DNA of 64,000 nt, from assembly GCF_038594945.1 (NCBI RefSeq), contig NZ_JBCFYD010000001.1:1302001-1366000 (forward strand). Direction: 5' to 3'. Positions 9,062-17,950 of this stretch are shown here, piece after piece (within the stretch, counting starts at the first letter, position 1; the number at the start of each line of letters is the position of its first letter). This DNA comes from Fodinibius sp. Rm-B-1B1-1 (GTDB lineage Bacteria > Bacteroidota > Rhodothermia > Balneolales > Balneolaceae). The notes below the pieces were generated by a model, which worked only from the letters and a program-made list of their open reading frames with translations, did no database searches and had not been told where the DNA came from. The translations under genes were made by a program, and so were the position numbers.

Positions 9062-10354
9062 ATGATTGATACTAACCAACTTTTATTTGAGCGAGCACAG
9101 AAATCAATTCCTGGTGGTGTAAATTCACCAGTCCGGGCGTTTCATGCCGTTAAAAGTTCCCCGCCCTTTATTGAAAAAGGGGAGGGATCCATACTTACTG
9201 ATACAAATGGAAAAGAGTACATTGATTATGTCGGTTCCTGGGGACCGATGATTTTGGGTCATGCTTATGAACCCATTATAAATGCGGTGCGGGAAAAAGC
9301 GATAGATTCTACTTCGTTTGGAGCACCTACTGAAATCGAAGTAGAAATGGCTGAACTGGTTAAGAGAATGGTGCCTAGTCTTGATAAAGTTCGTATGGTA
9401 AATTCGGGGACAGAAGCTTGTATGAGTGCTATTCGGTTGGCTCGCGGGTATACTGGAAAAGATAAAATCATCAAATTTAAAGGAAACTATCATGGGCATA
9501 GTGATTCATTTCTTATAGAAGCAGGCAGTGGGCCCCTAACACTTGGCGAACCTAATAGCCCCGGTATTACGAAAGGTACTGCCAAAGATACGCTTATAGC
9601 CCATTTTAATGATTTACAAAGTGTAGAAGGGTTGCTCAAAAAATATAACGGTGAGATCGCATCTATTATCGTAGAACCGGTTGCTGGTAATATGGGCTGT
9701 GTGCCACCGAAAGAGGATTTTTTGGAAGGACTGCGGGCCTTATGTGATGAGTTCGGTGTTTTGCTTATTTTTGATGAAGTGATGACTGGGTTTCGCATAG
9801 CCCCTGGAGGCGCACAAGAGCGGTTTGGAATTGAAGCTGATTTGGTAACCTATAGTAAAATTATTGGAGGGGGGCTTCCTGTAGGAGCATTCGGAGGACG
9901 AGAGGAGATTATGGATGAAATATCACCAGTTGGGTCGGTGTATCAGGCTGGAACTCTTTCCGGAAATCCGTTAGCAATGGCTGCTGGTTATGCCCTCCTT
10001 AAAGAACTTCATGAAAACCCATCCCACTATAAACAACTTGAAGAAAAGGGGGCTTATTTATCTAAAGGTCTCAAATCAGTTCTCAAGGACACGGGTATAC
10101 CTGGGACAATAAATCGTGTGGGTTCAATGCTGAGTATATTCTTTACCAATAAGAAAGTAACTGATTTTTCTTCTGCTCAGACTACGAATAAAGATATTTT
10201 CAAAACATTTTTTAATGAAATGCTAAAGAATGGTGTTTACCTTCCTCCATCCCCCTTTGAATCTTGGTTCTTATCAAATTCCTTGTCATATGAGGATCTT
10301 GACTACACAATTGAAGCGGCACGGCATTCTCTTGAAGTTTTACGAATAAATTAG
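9062..10354 (+). CDS. hemL: glutamate-1-semialdehyde 2,1-aminomutase
   Basis: A 430-residue PLP enzyme that converts glutamate-1-semialdehyde to 5-aminolevulinate in C5-pathway tetrapyrrole synthesis, in the cytosol. The start '[20 protein letters not shown]' is a hallmark of the family. The PLP-contact Asp is in '[11 protein letters not shown]', and the Schiff-base Lys is K266 in '[17 protein letters not shown]'. Length is normal. It stands alone, divergent from a Crp/Fnr-type regulator and convergent with gcvP. Confidence 0.97.
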   Translation: MIDTNQLLFERAQKSIPGGVNSPVRAFHAVKSSPPFIEKGEGSILTDTNGKEYIDYVGSWGPMILGHAYEPIINAVREKAIDSTSFGAPTEIEVEMAELVKRMVPSLDKVRMVNSGTEACMSAIRLARGYTGKDKIIKFKGNYHGHSDSFLIEAGSGPLTLGEPNSPGITKGTAKDTLIAHFNDLQSVEGLLKKYNGEIASIIVEPVAGNMGCVPPKEDFLEGLRALCDEFGVLLIFDEVMTGFRIAPGGAQERFGIEADLVTYSKIIGGGLPVGAFGGREEIMDEISPVGSVYQAGTLSGNPLAMAAGYALLKELHENPSHYKQLEEKGAYLSKGLKSVLKDTGIPGTINRVGSMLSIFFTNKKVTDFSSAQTTNKDIFKTFFNEMLKNGVYLPPSPFESWFLSNSLSYEDLDYTIEAARHSLEVLRIN

Positions 10355-10402
10355 AGGTGATTTTTTATTAAAGGCTTCATGTCGTCACTTTTTAAATCAC
10401 CT
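10355..10402. terminator. possible bidirectional terminator between hemL and gcvP
   Basis: AGGTGATTT at 10355-10363 pairs with AAATCACCT at 10394-10402. An inner AAAG/CTTT pairing and T-rich flanks lie between. It is in the convergent gap between hemL and gcvP. The loop is long, so this is a modest prediction. Confidence 0.35.
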
Positions 10403-10473
10403 AGATATTGATTTAGACATACTCTAAAGTGAAAAGAAGCAGGGCCTAACATGGACTATTTTAAAGTGTCAGT

Positions 10474-13368
10474 CTAACTCTCAGTGTAAGCTTCAACGGG
10501 AATACAGTTACACATCAAATTCCGGTCACCGTAGGCATCATCTACTCGGCTAACGGCCGGCCAGAACTTATTAAAACGTAGGTAATCGAGTGGAAATATT
10601 GCTTTTTCTCGACTATAGGTGCGATCCCAATCTTCATCCATAGCAACACGCATGGTATGAGGCGCGTTTTTCAAGGCATTATTCTCAGGATCAGCATTCC
10701 CCTCTTCAATTTCTTTAATTTCTTCACGGATACTGATCATTGCCTCACAAAAACGATCGAGCTCTTCTTTGGTTTCACTCTCGGTAGGCTCGATCATCAA
10801 TGTACCCGGCACCGGGAACGACATCGTTGGCGCGTGGAAACCATAGTCCATTAATCGCTTGGCTACATCAATGGATTCAATATTGGCTGATTGCTTGAAG
10901 GGCCGGATATCTACAATAAATTCGTGGGCAATGCGATTGTTTTCGTTAGAATATAAAATGGGATAATAGTCCTGAAGGCATTCTTTGAGATAGTTTGCAT
11001 TCAAGATAGCTATTTTAGATGCTTTGGTTAGCCCTTTTGATCCCATCATGCAAATATATGCATATGATATGGGTAATATGCCAGCACTGCCCCAAGGTGC
11101 TGCTGCGATACTATGAATGCCATTCTCATTATTCAAATTAATTATATTATTGCCCGGTAAAAATGGTGACAGTTTTTGAGAGGCGGCTAAAGGACCTACA
11201 CCAGGGCCACCACCACCGTGCGGAATACAAAACGTTTTATGAAAATTTAAATGACAAATATCCCCTCCAATCTCAGAAAAATTGGTCAATCCAACCTGGG
11301 CATTCATATTAGCCCCGTCTATATATACTAATCCTCCTTGCTTTTGGACAAGCTGACAAATTTCTTTTATATCTTCTTCAAAAACCCCATGGGTTGATGG
11401 GTAGGTAATCATTATTGCAGCAAGATTATCTTTATGCTTATCAATATTCTTCCGAAGACTTTTTAAGTTAATATTGCCGTTTTTATGACACTTGGTGATT
11501 ACTACTTCCATACCTGCCATAATAGCACTGGCCGGATTTGTTCCATGTGCTGACTCAGGTATAATAGTAACATTACGATGTCCCTCGTCGCGATGTTTGT
11601 GGTAAGCCCGTATGGTCATTAGGCCCGAAAACTCTCCCTGGGCTCCGGAATTTGGCTGCAACGATACGGCCGGGAATCCTGTAATTGCTCTGAGTTTGTT
11701 TTTTAGCTTATTAAATAGTTCATGATATCCTTGGGCTTGTTCTCTGGGTGCATAGGGATGTAGATCAGCAATTTTTGGCCAAGAGATAGGAATCATTTCT
11801 GTGGTTCCATTAAGTTTCATTGTACAGGAACCAAGAGGGATCATCGAATGAACCAGCGACAGATCTTTGTTTTCCAATTTCTTCAAATAGCGGAGCATCT
11901 CGTGCTCGGAATGATATAGATTGAAAACCGGATGCTGCAGATATTCTGAAGTCCGGGTCAAGGCCTCCAGGAAGTCCACCTCAACAGCCTTGGCAATGCT
12001 ATCAACATCCACCGAAATTTCTTTACCCTTTAATGCAGCAAAGAGATCAAGCAGCTCCTTAACATCATCCAAATCCTTAACCTCATCAAAAGCAATACCT
12101 ACGGCGGCATCCTCAAAATAGCGCAAGTTCACTTTTTGGCTCAGAGCTTTCTGGCGAAGCACCTCTTTTTGCTCATTACTATCCAGTGCTACTTTAAGCG
12201 TATCAAAATAATGGTCATGGACTACCGAAAATCCGATTGTTTGCAATCCTTCGTCCATCACTTTTGCCAACCCGTGAATACGTTCGGCAATGCGGAGCAG
12301 TCCTTTGGGGCCGTGATATACGGCATAAAAGCCAGCAATTACAGCCAGTAGCACTTGAGCCGTACAAATATTGGAAGTCGCTTTCTCGCGCCGGATATGC
12401 TGCTCACGTGTTTGCAGCGCCATGCGGTACACCGGATTTTCCTCGGTATCCTGCGTTACTCCGATAATACGACCGGGAATTTTCCGCTTATATTTTTCCC
12501 GGGTAGCAAAATAGGCTGCATGGGGTCCGCCATACCCCATGGGAACGCCAAATCGCTGAGTAGATCCCACTACCACATTTGCCCCCATCTCACCCGGCGG
12601 GGTAAGCATCGTAAGACTTAAAAGGTCCGCCGCTACAACAGACTGGACATTATGTTCTTGGGCAGCCGCAATAAGATCAGAATAATCCTCTACCTTCCCA
12701 TCAGTAGCAGGATATTGCAACAGTATACCAAATAATTCTTCATCGGTTACATCAAGCTCACGATGGTCGCCGATGATCACTTCAATGCCTACCGGTTCGG
12801 CCCGGCCTTCTATCACATCAATGGTTTGGGGGTGGCACAACTCTGAAACAAAAAACTTGTGCGCTTTCTTCCGCTTGGCTCCACTACGCATTGCATAAAG
12901 CATCGACATGGCTTCGGCAGCTGCTGTTCCTTCATCAAGTAAGGAAGCATTGGCAAGCTCTCGTCCCGTCAAATCCGAAACCATGGTCTGGAAGTTAATA
13001 AGGGCTTCTAAGCGCCCCTGGGCAATTTCAGCCTGATAAGGCGTATAGGCAGTATACCATCCGGGATTTTCCAGCACATTTCTCTTAATTATGGCAGGAA
13101 TATGAGTATCGTAATATCCCATACCGATAAATGAATCATACAACTTATTTTTATTGGCTAACTCTCGAAACTCATTAAGAAACTGTGTCTCACTCTTGGC
13201 CTCATCAAGTTCTAACTTTTCTGGGAGTCGAATGTTTTTGGGGACCGTTTCCTTGATCAACTGTTCCAAAGAGGTGGCTTTTATTTTTGTAAGTATCTCT
13301 TGTACCTGTATTGAGTTAGGTCCTATATGCCGGTCTGCAAATTGTTCCCGTTCGAAATTGATGCCCAT
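10474..13368 (-). CDS. gcvP: glycine dehydrogenase (decarboxylating), P protein
   Basis: A 964-residue single-chain P protein of the glycine cleavage system. It decarboxylates glycine with PLP and passes the aminomethyl group to lipoylated H protein. The N-terminus 'FADRHIGPN' is the classic family start. The C-terminal half carries the PLP Lys in 'HLNFHKTFCIPHGGGGPG' and the Gly-rich loop after it. Length matches the fused alpha-beta form. Other gcv genes are not in the window. The gene ahead of it on the strand is gcvP-independent metabolism (hemL is convergent). Confidence 0.97.
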   Translation of the reverse strand: MGINFEREQFADRHIGPNSIQVQEILTKIKATSLEQLIKETVPKNIRLPEKLELDEAKSETQFLNEFRELANKNKLYDSFIGMGYYDTHIPAIIKRNVLENPGWYTAYTPYQAEIAQGRLEALINFQTMVSDLTGRELANASLLDEGTAAAEAMSMLYAMRSGAKRKKAHKFFVSELCHPQTIDVIEGRAEPVGIEVIIGDHRELDVTDEELFGILLQYPATDGKVEDYSDLIAAAQEHNVQSVVAADLLSLTMLTPPGEMGANVVVGSTQRFGVPMGYGGPHAAYFATREKYKRKIPGRIIGVTQDTEENPVYRMALQTREQHIRREKATSNICTAQVLLAVIAGFYAVYHGPKGLLRIAERIHGLAKVMDEGLQTIGFSVVHDHYFDTLKVALDSNEQKEVLRQKALSQKVNLRYFEDAAVGIAFDEVKDLDDVKELLDLFAALKGKEISVDVDSIAKAVEVDFLEALTRTSEYLQHPVFNLYHSEHEMLRYLKKLENKDLSLVHSMIPLGSCTMKLNGTTEMIPISWPKIADLHPYAPREQAQGYHELFNKLKNKLRAITGFPAVSLQPNSGAQGEFSGLMTIRAYHKHRDEGHRNVTIIPESAHGTNPASAIMAGMEVVITKCHKNGNINLKSLRKNIDKHKDNLAAIMITYPSTHGVFEEDIKEICQLVQKQGGLVYIDGANMNAQVGLTNFSEIGGDICHLNFHKTFCIPHGGGGPGVGPLAASQKLSPFLPGNNIINLNNENGIHSIAAAPWGSAGILPISYAYICMMGSKGLTKASKIAILNANYLKECLQDYYPILYSNENNRIAHEFIVDIRPFKQSANIESIDVAKRLMDYGFHAPTMSFPVPGTLMIEPTESETKEELDRFCEAMISIREEIKEIEEGNADPENNALKNAPHTMRVAMDEDWDRTYSREKAIFPLDYLRFNKFWPAVSRVDDAYGDRNLMCNCIPVEAYTES

Positions 13369-13396
13369 TCTTATTGAATTTTAAAATTCATCTAAA

Positions 13397-14209
13397 TTAT
13401 TGCTTGAAACTATACCCAACTGGCCCTTGTCCCTGACCAAGTTTTGGTGCGCTATGGATAGCTTTGGTTACTATTTTTTTAGCTTGTTGTACAGATTCGA
13501 ATAAGGTTTTGTTCTTAGCCAAATTTGCTGTAATAGCTGCTGAAAATACATCCCCTGAACCATGTGTATGTTTGGAGGCTATTCGTGAAGAGTTTAGCCA
13601 ATTTAATTCTTTACCATCATAAAAAAGGTCATTACTATCTGACCAGTCATCGAAGTATCCTCCTTTTATAACAACAGATTTGCAACCTAAATCCTTAATC
13701 TTTTTGGCTGCTTTTGGCATAGCATTGGGAGAGGGGATGGTCATCCCTGCCAACAGTTCAGCTTCAGGAATATTGGGAGTAACTATTTCTGCTTGGGGTA
13801 ATAAATACGATTGGTAGGCTGAGACTTCATTGTTTGAAGCTAATATATCTCCTCGTTTAGTAGCCATAACTGGATCCACAATTAATGGGCAAGAGGCATG
13901 TTCTTCGATCAAGTTAGCTACATTTAAGATAACCTCCTTAGAGCCGGTAAGGCCTGTTTTAATACTTTTGGGTTGTATGTCATCAATGACAGCTCGAACT
14001 TGTCGGCAGACAGTAGCAGGATCCATTTTAATTATATCATATACGCCAGTTGTGTTTCCAATTGTCAAGGCTGTAATGGCTGTCATTCCGAAAATACCTA
14101 AAGAGGAAAATGTTTTTAGATCGGCTTGTAATCCTGCTCCACCACTGGGATCACTTCCAGCAATAGTTAAAGCTATGGGTACTGAATTTTCTAAATTTGA
14201 ATGCGGCAT
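13397..14209 (-). CDS. thiD: hydroxymethylpyrimidine/phosphomethylpyrimidine kinase-like
   Basis: A ribokinase-fold kinase of the ThiD/PdxK group, which phosphorylates HMP and HMP-P in thiamine synthesis. The start 'VPIALTIAGSDPSGGAGLQADLKTFSSLG' is the signature of the group. The ATP/anion-hole block is 'THGSGDVFSAAI'. ThiD proteins usually have Cys at the Asp position of this motif; Asp is the general ribokinase-family residue. I chose the Met giving 'MPHSNLENS'; an upstream Met at 14251 would add 14 residues. It lies 28 bp upstream of gcvP on the same strand. A separate TPP-riboswitch thiamine operon is at 31-33.5 kb. Confidence 0.85.
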   Translation of the reverse strand: MPHSNLENSVPIALTIAGSDPSGGAGLQADLKTFSSLGIFGMTAITALTIGNTTGVYDIIKMDPATVCRQVRAVIDDIQPKSIKTGLTGSKEVILNVANLIEEHASCPLIVDPVMATKRGDILASNNEVSAYQSYLLPQAEIVTPNIPEAELLAGMTIPSPNAMPKAAKKIKDLGCKSVVIKGGYFDDWSDSNDLFYDGKELNWLNSSRIASKHTHGSGDVFSAAITANLAKNKTLFESVQQAKKIVTKAIHSAPKLGQGQGPVGYSFKQ

Positions 14210-14433
14210 GGCTTTATGCTTTAAGTAATTTCTAAGTATTGGAAAAAGCATTGATCAATGTATTTAATTGAGCTTTTAAGGGTTTTAAGAGGGGGTTCCT
14301 TTCCTATTATTCAACTTATAATAATCTACTTTTTAAATATGTTTTTGGAGATATGTGCTATATCATAAGGCTGGTCTATATCAACTCCCTTTATTTGATG
14401 GAGCCTTAAGGGATATCCTACAGGAGACAGATG

Positions 14434-15120
14434 CTACTGTAAGAAGCGGTCAAGTAATTGATACATTGTATTATGATTTTGCTCAAAACAGCCCTCGCTA
14501 AGTATATGGTCAGCATCTTGCATAAATCGACCGTTTTCAAGGTCACCCTGGGAATTATTTACTAATTTTGACAGTCCCTCTTGTGTTATTTCTAAATGAA
14601 ATTGGAGGCCCAAGACATAATCATCAAGCATAAAGCCTTGGTTTTCGCAGCCTTCACTTTTACCTATGCTGATAGCATTCTGAGGTAGATAAAACATATC
14701 ACCATGCCAGTGGAAAACCATTTGTTGAGGAGGCAAGAAGTTTAACATGGGATGGTTTAGAGCAGATGAGGACCATTGAATTGGAAACCAGCCTATCTCT
14801 TTCTCCAAGAGAGTTACTACTTTTGCTCCTAATGCATTAGCGATAAGTTGTGCTCCTAAACAAATTCCAAGCACTTTTTTCTGGCTATTAATACACTCTT
14901 TTATGAATGCCTTCTCTTTTTTTAACCAAGGGTAATCCTGCTCGTCATAGACTCCCATCGGTCCACCCATGATAATCAATGCCCCGATACCTTCAACTGA
15001 CGGTAGGTTTTGGGATTCATACAGTTGTGTGTCAGTTAGTTTATGGTTTCGCTCTTCAGCCCATGATTTGATAGCACCTGGTCCTTCAAAGGGGACATGT
15101 TGCAGATAGTGTATGTTCAT
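14434..15120 (-). CDS. class I glutamine amidotransferase (GMP synthase-like)
   Basis: A 228-residue stand-alone class I glutaminase domain. The nucleophile Cys is in 'VLGICLGAQLIA' and the catalytic His-Glu in 'LGLQFHLEIT'. The 'ALIIMGGPMGVYDE' oxyanion strand is also present. Such proteins hydrolyse glutamine for, or act on, gamma-glutamyl compounds; no partner synthetase domain is fused or adjacent. It is followed on the strand by thiD with a gap of 220 bp. The exact substrate is unknown. Confidence 0.85.
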   Translation of the reverse strand: MNIHYLQHVPFEGPGAIKSWAEERNHKLTDTQLYESQNLPSVEGIGALIIMGGPMGVYDEQDYPWLKKEKAFIKECINSQKKVLGICLGAQLIANALGAKVVTLLEKEIGWFPIQWSSSALNHPMLNFLPPQQMVFHWHGDMFYLPQNAISIGKSEGCENQGFMLDDYVLGLQFHLEITQEGLSKLVNNSQGDLENGRFMQDADHILSEGCFEQNHNTMYQLLDRFLQ

Positions 15121-15161
15121 TTTGATTTAGCTTTTTACTATTGCATCGTCTTGTTCGATCT

Positions 15162-15917
15162 CTAATCTGATGAATAGGCAGCCGTATCGATGCCCGGCCA
15201 GTAATAAGAATCAGGGGTATTGCGTTCGCCAAAAATTGCCCGACCTATTCTGATCATCGTTGCACCTTCCTCTATGGCCAATTCAAAATCGTTAGTCATT
15301 CCCATTGAAAGATGTTGCATTTGTACATCCGGAATGTTTTGGTCAGAAATAGTTTCTCGTAATTGTCGCAACTGAATAAAGCCTTCACGTACTCTTGCCC
15401 AGTCATCCGAGAAAAGGCCTATAGTCATTAATCCCATAATATTTAGTCGATCAAACTTGGCGGCTTGTCTGACGAAATTAATAGCATCATTTGGATGAAT
15501 GCCGTACTTACTATCTTCTCCAGAAGTATTTACCTGAATCAAGACATCCATAGTTTTATCAACCTTTTTGAGTCTGCGATTCATTTTACGCACAATTTTC
15601 ATGCGATCAATGGATTGGACCATTGTAGCAAATCGTATTACCTTATTTACTTTATTGCTTTGCATATGACCGATATAATGCCAATTAAGCTCATTAGCTT
15701 TCTTTCCCATTTCCTTAATTTTTCGCCGTGCTTCTTGCACTCTATTTTCACCGATTATAGAGTAACCGAGTTCAGCTGCTTTTAAAATACATTGGGTGTC
15801 AACTGTCTTTGTAGCAAGGATTATTTGAATTTCGTTAGGGTCACGTCCCACTCGTCGACAAGCTTGGCCAATACGGCTTTTGACTTGCTGGATATTCTTT
15901 TTAATCGAATTATTCAT
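15162..15917 (-). CDS. YggS-family PLP homeostasis protein
   Basis: A 251-residue alanine-racemase-like TIM-barrel protein of the YggS/PROSC family. These bind PLP and buffer vitamin B6 and amino-acid pools without known enzyme activity. The PLP Lys lies in 'IILATKTVD', close to the N-terminus. 'IGENRVQEARRKI', 'WHYIGHMQSNK' and 'LSMGMTNDFELAIEEGATMIRIGRAIFG' are the family blocks. It lies 41 bp upstream of the amidotransferase gene and just downstream of tRNA-Cys on the same strand. Confidence 0.93.
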   Translation of the reverse strand: MNNSIKKNIQQVKSRIGQACRRVGRDPNEIQIILATKTVDTQCILKAAELGYSIIGENRVQEARRKIKEMGKKANELNWHYIGHMQSNKVNKVIRFATMVQSIDRMKIVRKMNRRLKKVDKTMDVLIQVNTSGEDSKYGIHPNDAINFVRQAAKFDRLNIMGLMTIGLFSDDWARVREGFIQLRQLRETISDQNIPDVQMQHLSMGMTNDFELAIEEGATMIRIGRAIFGERNTPDSYYWPGIDTAAYSSD

Positions 15918-15943
15918 GGTAAACTATCAACTGAAAAGATTAG

Positions 15944-16013
15944 AGGCGATGGGTGGATTCGAACCACCGTAAGAAGCTTTGCAAGCTTCCACCTGCCACT
16001 CGGTCACATCGCC
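15944..16013 (-). tRNA. tRNA-Cys (anticodon GCA)
   Basis: A 70-nt cloverleaf on the minus strand. The acceptor arms GGCGATG and CATCGCC pair fully. The anticodon stem GAAGC/GCTTC encloses the loop TTGCAAA, giving anticodon GCA. The T arm is GGTGG-TTCGAAT-CCACC. The discriminator base is U, as expected for tRNA-Cys. The 3' CCA is not encoded. Confidence 0.95.
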
Positions 16014-16028
16014 TTGTTGTCAAAACTA

Positions 16029-16781
16029 TTACTTCTGTTCTACTGAATAAGGTAAGCTTAGATCTTTTGAAAGTACCTTGAATACTTTATATACCCCTAA
16101 CATAGGTTGGTTATCTTCGGTTGAAACTTCCATATAAGCAGCTACGCCGTCGAAGCTGAATGTCTTCTTATTACTAATCCGCTGGGAAGGCACGACAACA
16201 GTCAAACTATTATCGTGGAAGTTTACAGGGAATCCGGGCGAATCCAGATAGATTGGCATGCCGGGATTAGTGGGAGGGAGTACTACGCTTTGATCTTCCT
16301 CTTTGAATTCTTTGACAGATAATCTCCCATTTAACCGATCATCCTTTATGAGGACTACCCAGTGTGTATGAAAGCATCTACCGTCATTATCGTAGTTGTG
16401 ATCTCCATTTTCATCCCAGAGTGGTGTGTCATCAAAGTCTGGATGGGAGGTTATAGCAAGGGCTAAAATGCCTTCTGTTTTACCAAAACCTACTGAAGAT
16501 GGATTAAGGGTAGTCGGAAATACATAGCCAAGCACAGGGGCACCATTTAGTTGTCCAGCAGGTTCAGGTTTAGTTTCTCCTGCTGTTCCTTCAACTATCA
16601 TCCGAAAAACTAATTGATCTGTTGTATTTTGATAGGTAATACTGGCATCTGTAATATTCATATTTGTGGTATTAAGCTCTGAAATTTGTTGCTCACTAGC
16701 TTTTTGAGCATACAAACAGGCTGAAGAGAATAGGCTTATCGTCAAGGTAAAAAGGGCAAAGAGTGAATATCGTAGTCTCAT
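16029..16781 (-). CDS. exported protein of unknown function
   Basis: A 250-residue protein with a clear signal peptide: a hydrophobic core, then 'SACLYAQKAS'. The mature part is beta-rich. It contains an Asp/Asn-rich loop 'DENGDHNYDNDGR', which could bind calcium, followed by 'CFHTHWVVLI'. No lipobox is certain, although a Cys occurs near the cleavage region. It is divergent from the LysR-type regulator gene, whose start is 107 bp away, so it is the most likely target of that regulator. Family not recognised. Confidence 0.65.
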   Translation of the reverse strand: MRLRYSLFALFTLTISLFSSACLYAQKASEQQISELNTTNMNITDASITYQNTTDQLVFRMIVEGTAGETKPEPAGQLNGAPVLGYVFPTTLNPSSVGFGKTEGILALAITSHPDFDDTPLWDENGDHNYDNDGRCFHTHWVVLIKDDRLNGRLSVKEFKEEDQSVVLPPTNPGMPIYLDSPGFPVNFHDNSLTVVVPSQRISNKKTFSFDGVAAYMEVSTEDNQPMLGVYKVFKVLSKDLSLPYSVEQK

Positions 16782-16887
16782 GAGTTGTTTCTATGTTATT
16801 TTTAATTGAATCTAAAGATGGCTGGTTTTTAAGTATAAGTCTATCGATATTTACTTCTGACTTATATAAGTAAAACTTATAGTGATT

Positions 16888-17790
16888 ATGGAGTTACGAC
16901 AGTTCAGATATTTACTTTCAATTGCTAAAGAAGGCACCTTCACAGCAGCTGCAGACAAACTTTTTATTTCGCAATCAGCACTTTCGCAACAGGTAAAAAG
17001 TATGGAAGAGGAACTCGGGGTATCGTTATTTGACCGTTCTGGCCATAGACTCAAATTTACTGAAGCAGGAAAGCTGCTACATAAGCGTGCACAACGAATT
17101 GTTAAGGAAGTAGATGGGGTTAGAACAGCTATAGATGAATTAGAAGAGCTCTATCGAGGTACTATTACTGTTGGTGTGGTGCAAACTGTGAATGCTTATT
17201 TGATGCCTCGCGTAGTATCATTTTTTTCGTCTCAGTTTCCAGATATTCAGCTTAAAATTCAGGAATTGTCTGCGCCGGAAATTGAGCAAAAGGTTCACAA
17301 TCATGAGTTGGATGTGGGAATAAGTTTTAATCCAACTGTAGAGCAGTCGTTAACATTTGATGCATTATTTGAGGAAGATTTACTACTAATTGTTAATTCA
17401 AATCATGAATTTGCAGAAAAGGCTTGGATGAATGTGGATTCGCTTGATAAGCAAAAATTGATTCTGCTTCCTGAGGGGTATTGTACACGACGCATTTGGG
17501 AAGATTGTGTTTCAGAAACTAAGATAAGTCCTGAAGTACAAATTGAAATGAATACTATCAGTGGTCTTCTTGCTGCTTTAGAAAAGAACATTACTGTTGG
17601 GACAATTTTGCCTGCATTGACTATGCAAATGAAAGTATCCAATGGGTTAAAAGCTATAAAGTTGAGGGATCCAATTCCGCGTCGAACTGTTGGCTTATTG
17701 TGGAGAAATGGGGGATATCGGAGTAAAGCTTCAAAAAAATTTGCTGAAGTAGTAAAACAAAAGTATAAAGAGATTCAACAAGAAAAATAG
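16888..17790 (+). CDS. LysR-family transcriptional regulator
   Basis: About 300 residues. The start MELRQFRYLLSIAKEGTF followed by 'AAADKLFISQSALSQQVKSMEEELGVSLFDRSG' is the canonical LysR winged helix-turn-helix. An effector-binding domain of the periplasmic-binding-protein fold follows ('TITVGVVQTVNAYLMPRVVSFF'). I prefer the ATG at 16888 over a GTG two codons earlier because it gives the usual family start. It is divergent from the exported-protein gene. The first effector-domain block resembles CynR/CysB-like members. The ligand is unknown. Confidence 0.92.
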   Translation: MELRQFRYLLSIAKEGTFTAAADKLFISQSALSQQVKSMEEELGVSLFDRSGHRLKFTEAGKLLHKRAQRIVKEVDGVRTAIDELEELYRGTITVGVVQTVNAYLMPRVVSFFSSQFPDIQLKIQELSAPEIEQKVHNHELDVGISFNPTVEQSLTFDALFEEDLLLIVNSNHEFAEKAWMNVDSLDKQKLILLPEGYCTRRIWEDCVSETKISPEVQIEMNTISGLLAALEKNITVGTILPALTMQMKVSNGLKAIKLRDPIPRRTVGLLWRNGGYRSKASKKFAEVVKQKYKEIQQEK

Positions 17791-17950
17791 TGTAAAATAA
17801 AATATTCGGACATGTATTTTTGTTGAGAGAAATTTTCAATCAGGTAAGTCTGAATAGCTGAAAGTATTTTTCGGATAAATTGAATAAGACTGTTATTTAT
17901 ATAATGATTTATCCATGGGACTATTTATTAGGTAGTAATACAGAATTTAA

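Noticed and set aside
9125-9499. 124-codon minus-strand ORF inside hemL
   Set aside because: Antisense shadow of hemL.
13830-14228. 132-codon plus-strand ORF inside thiD
   Set aside because: Antisense shadow of thiD with no domain.
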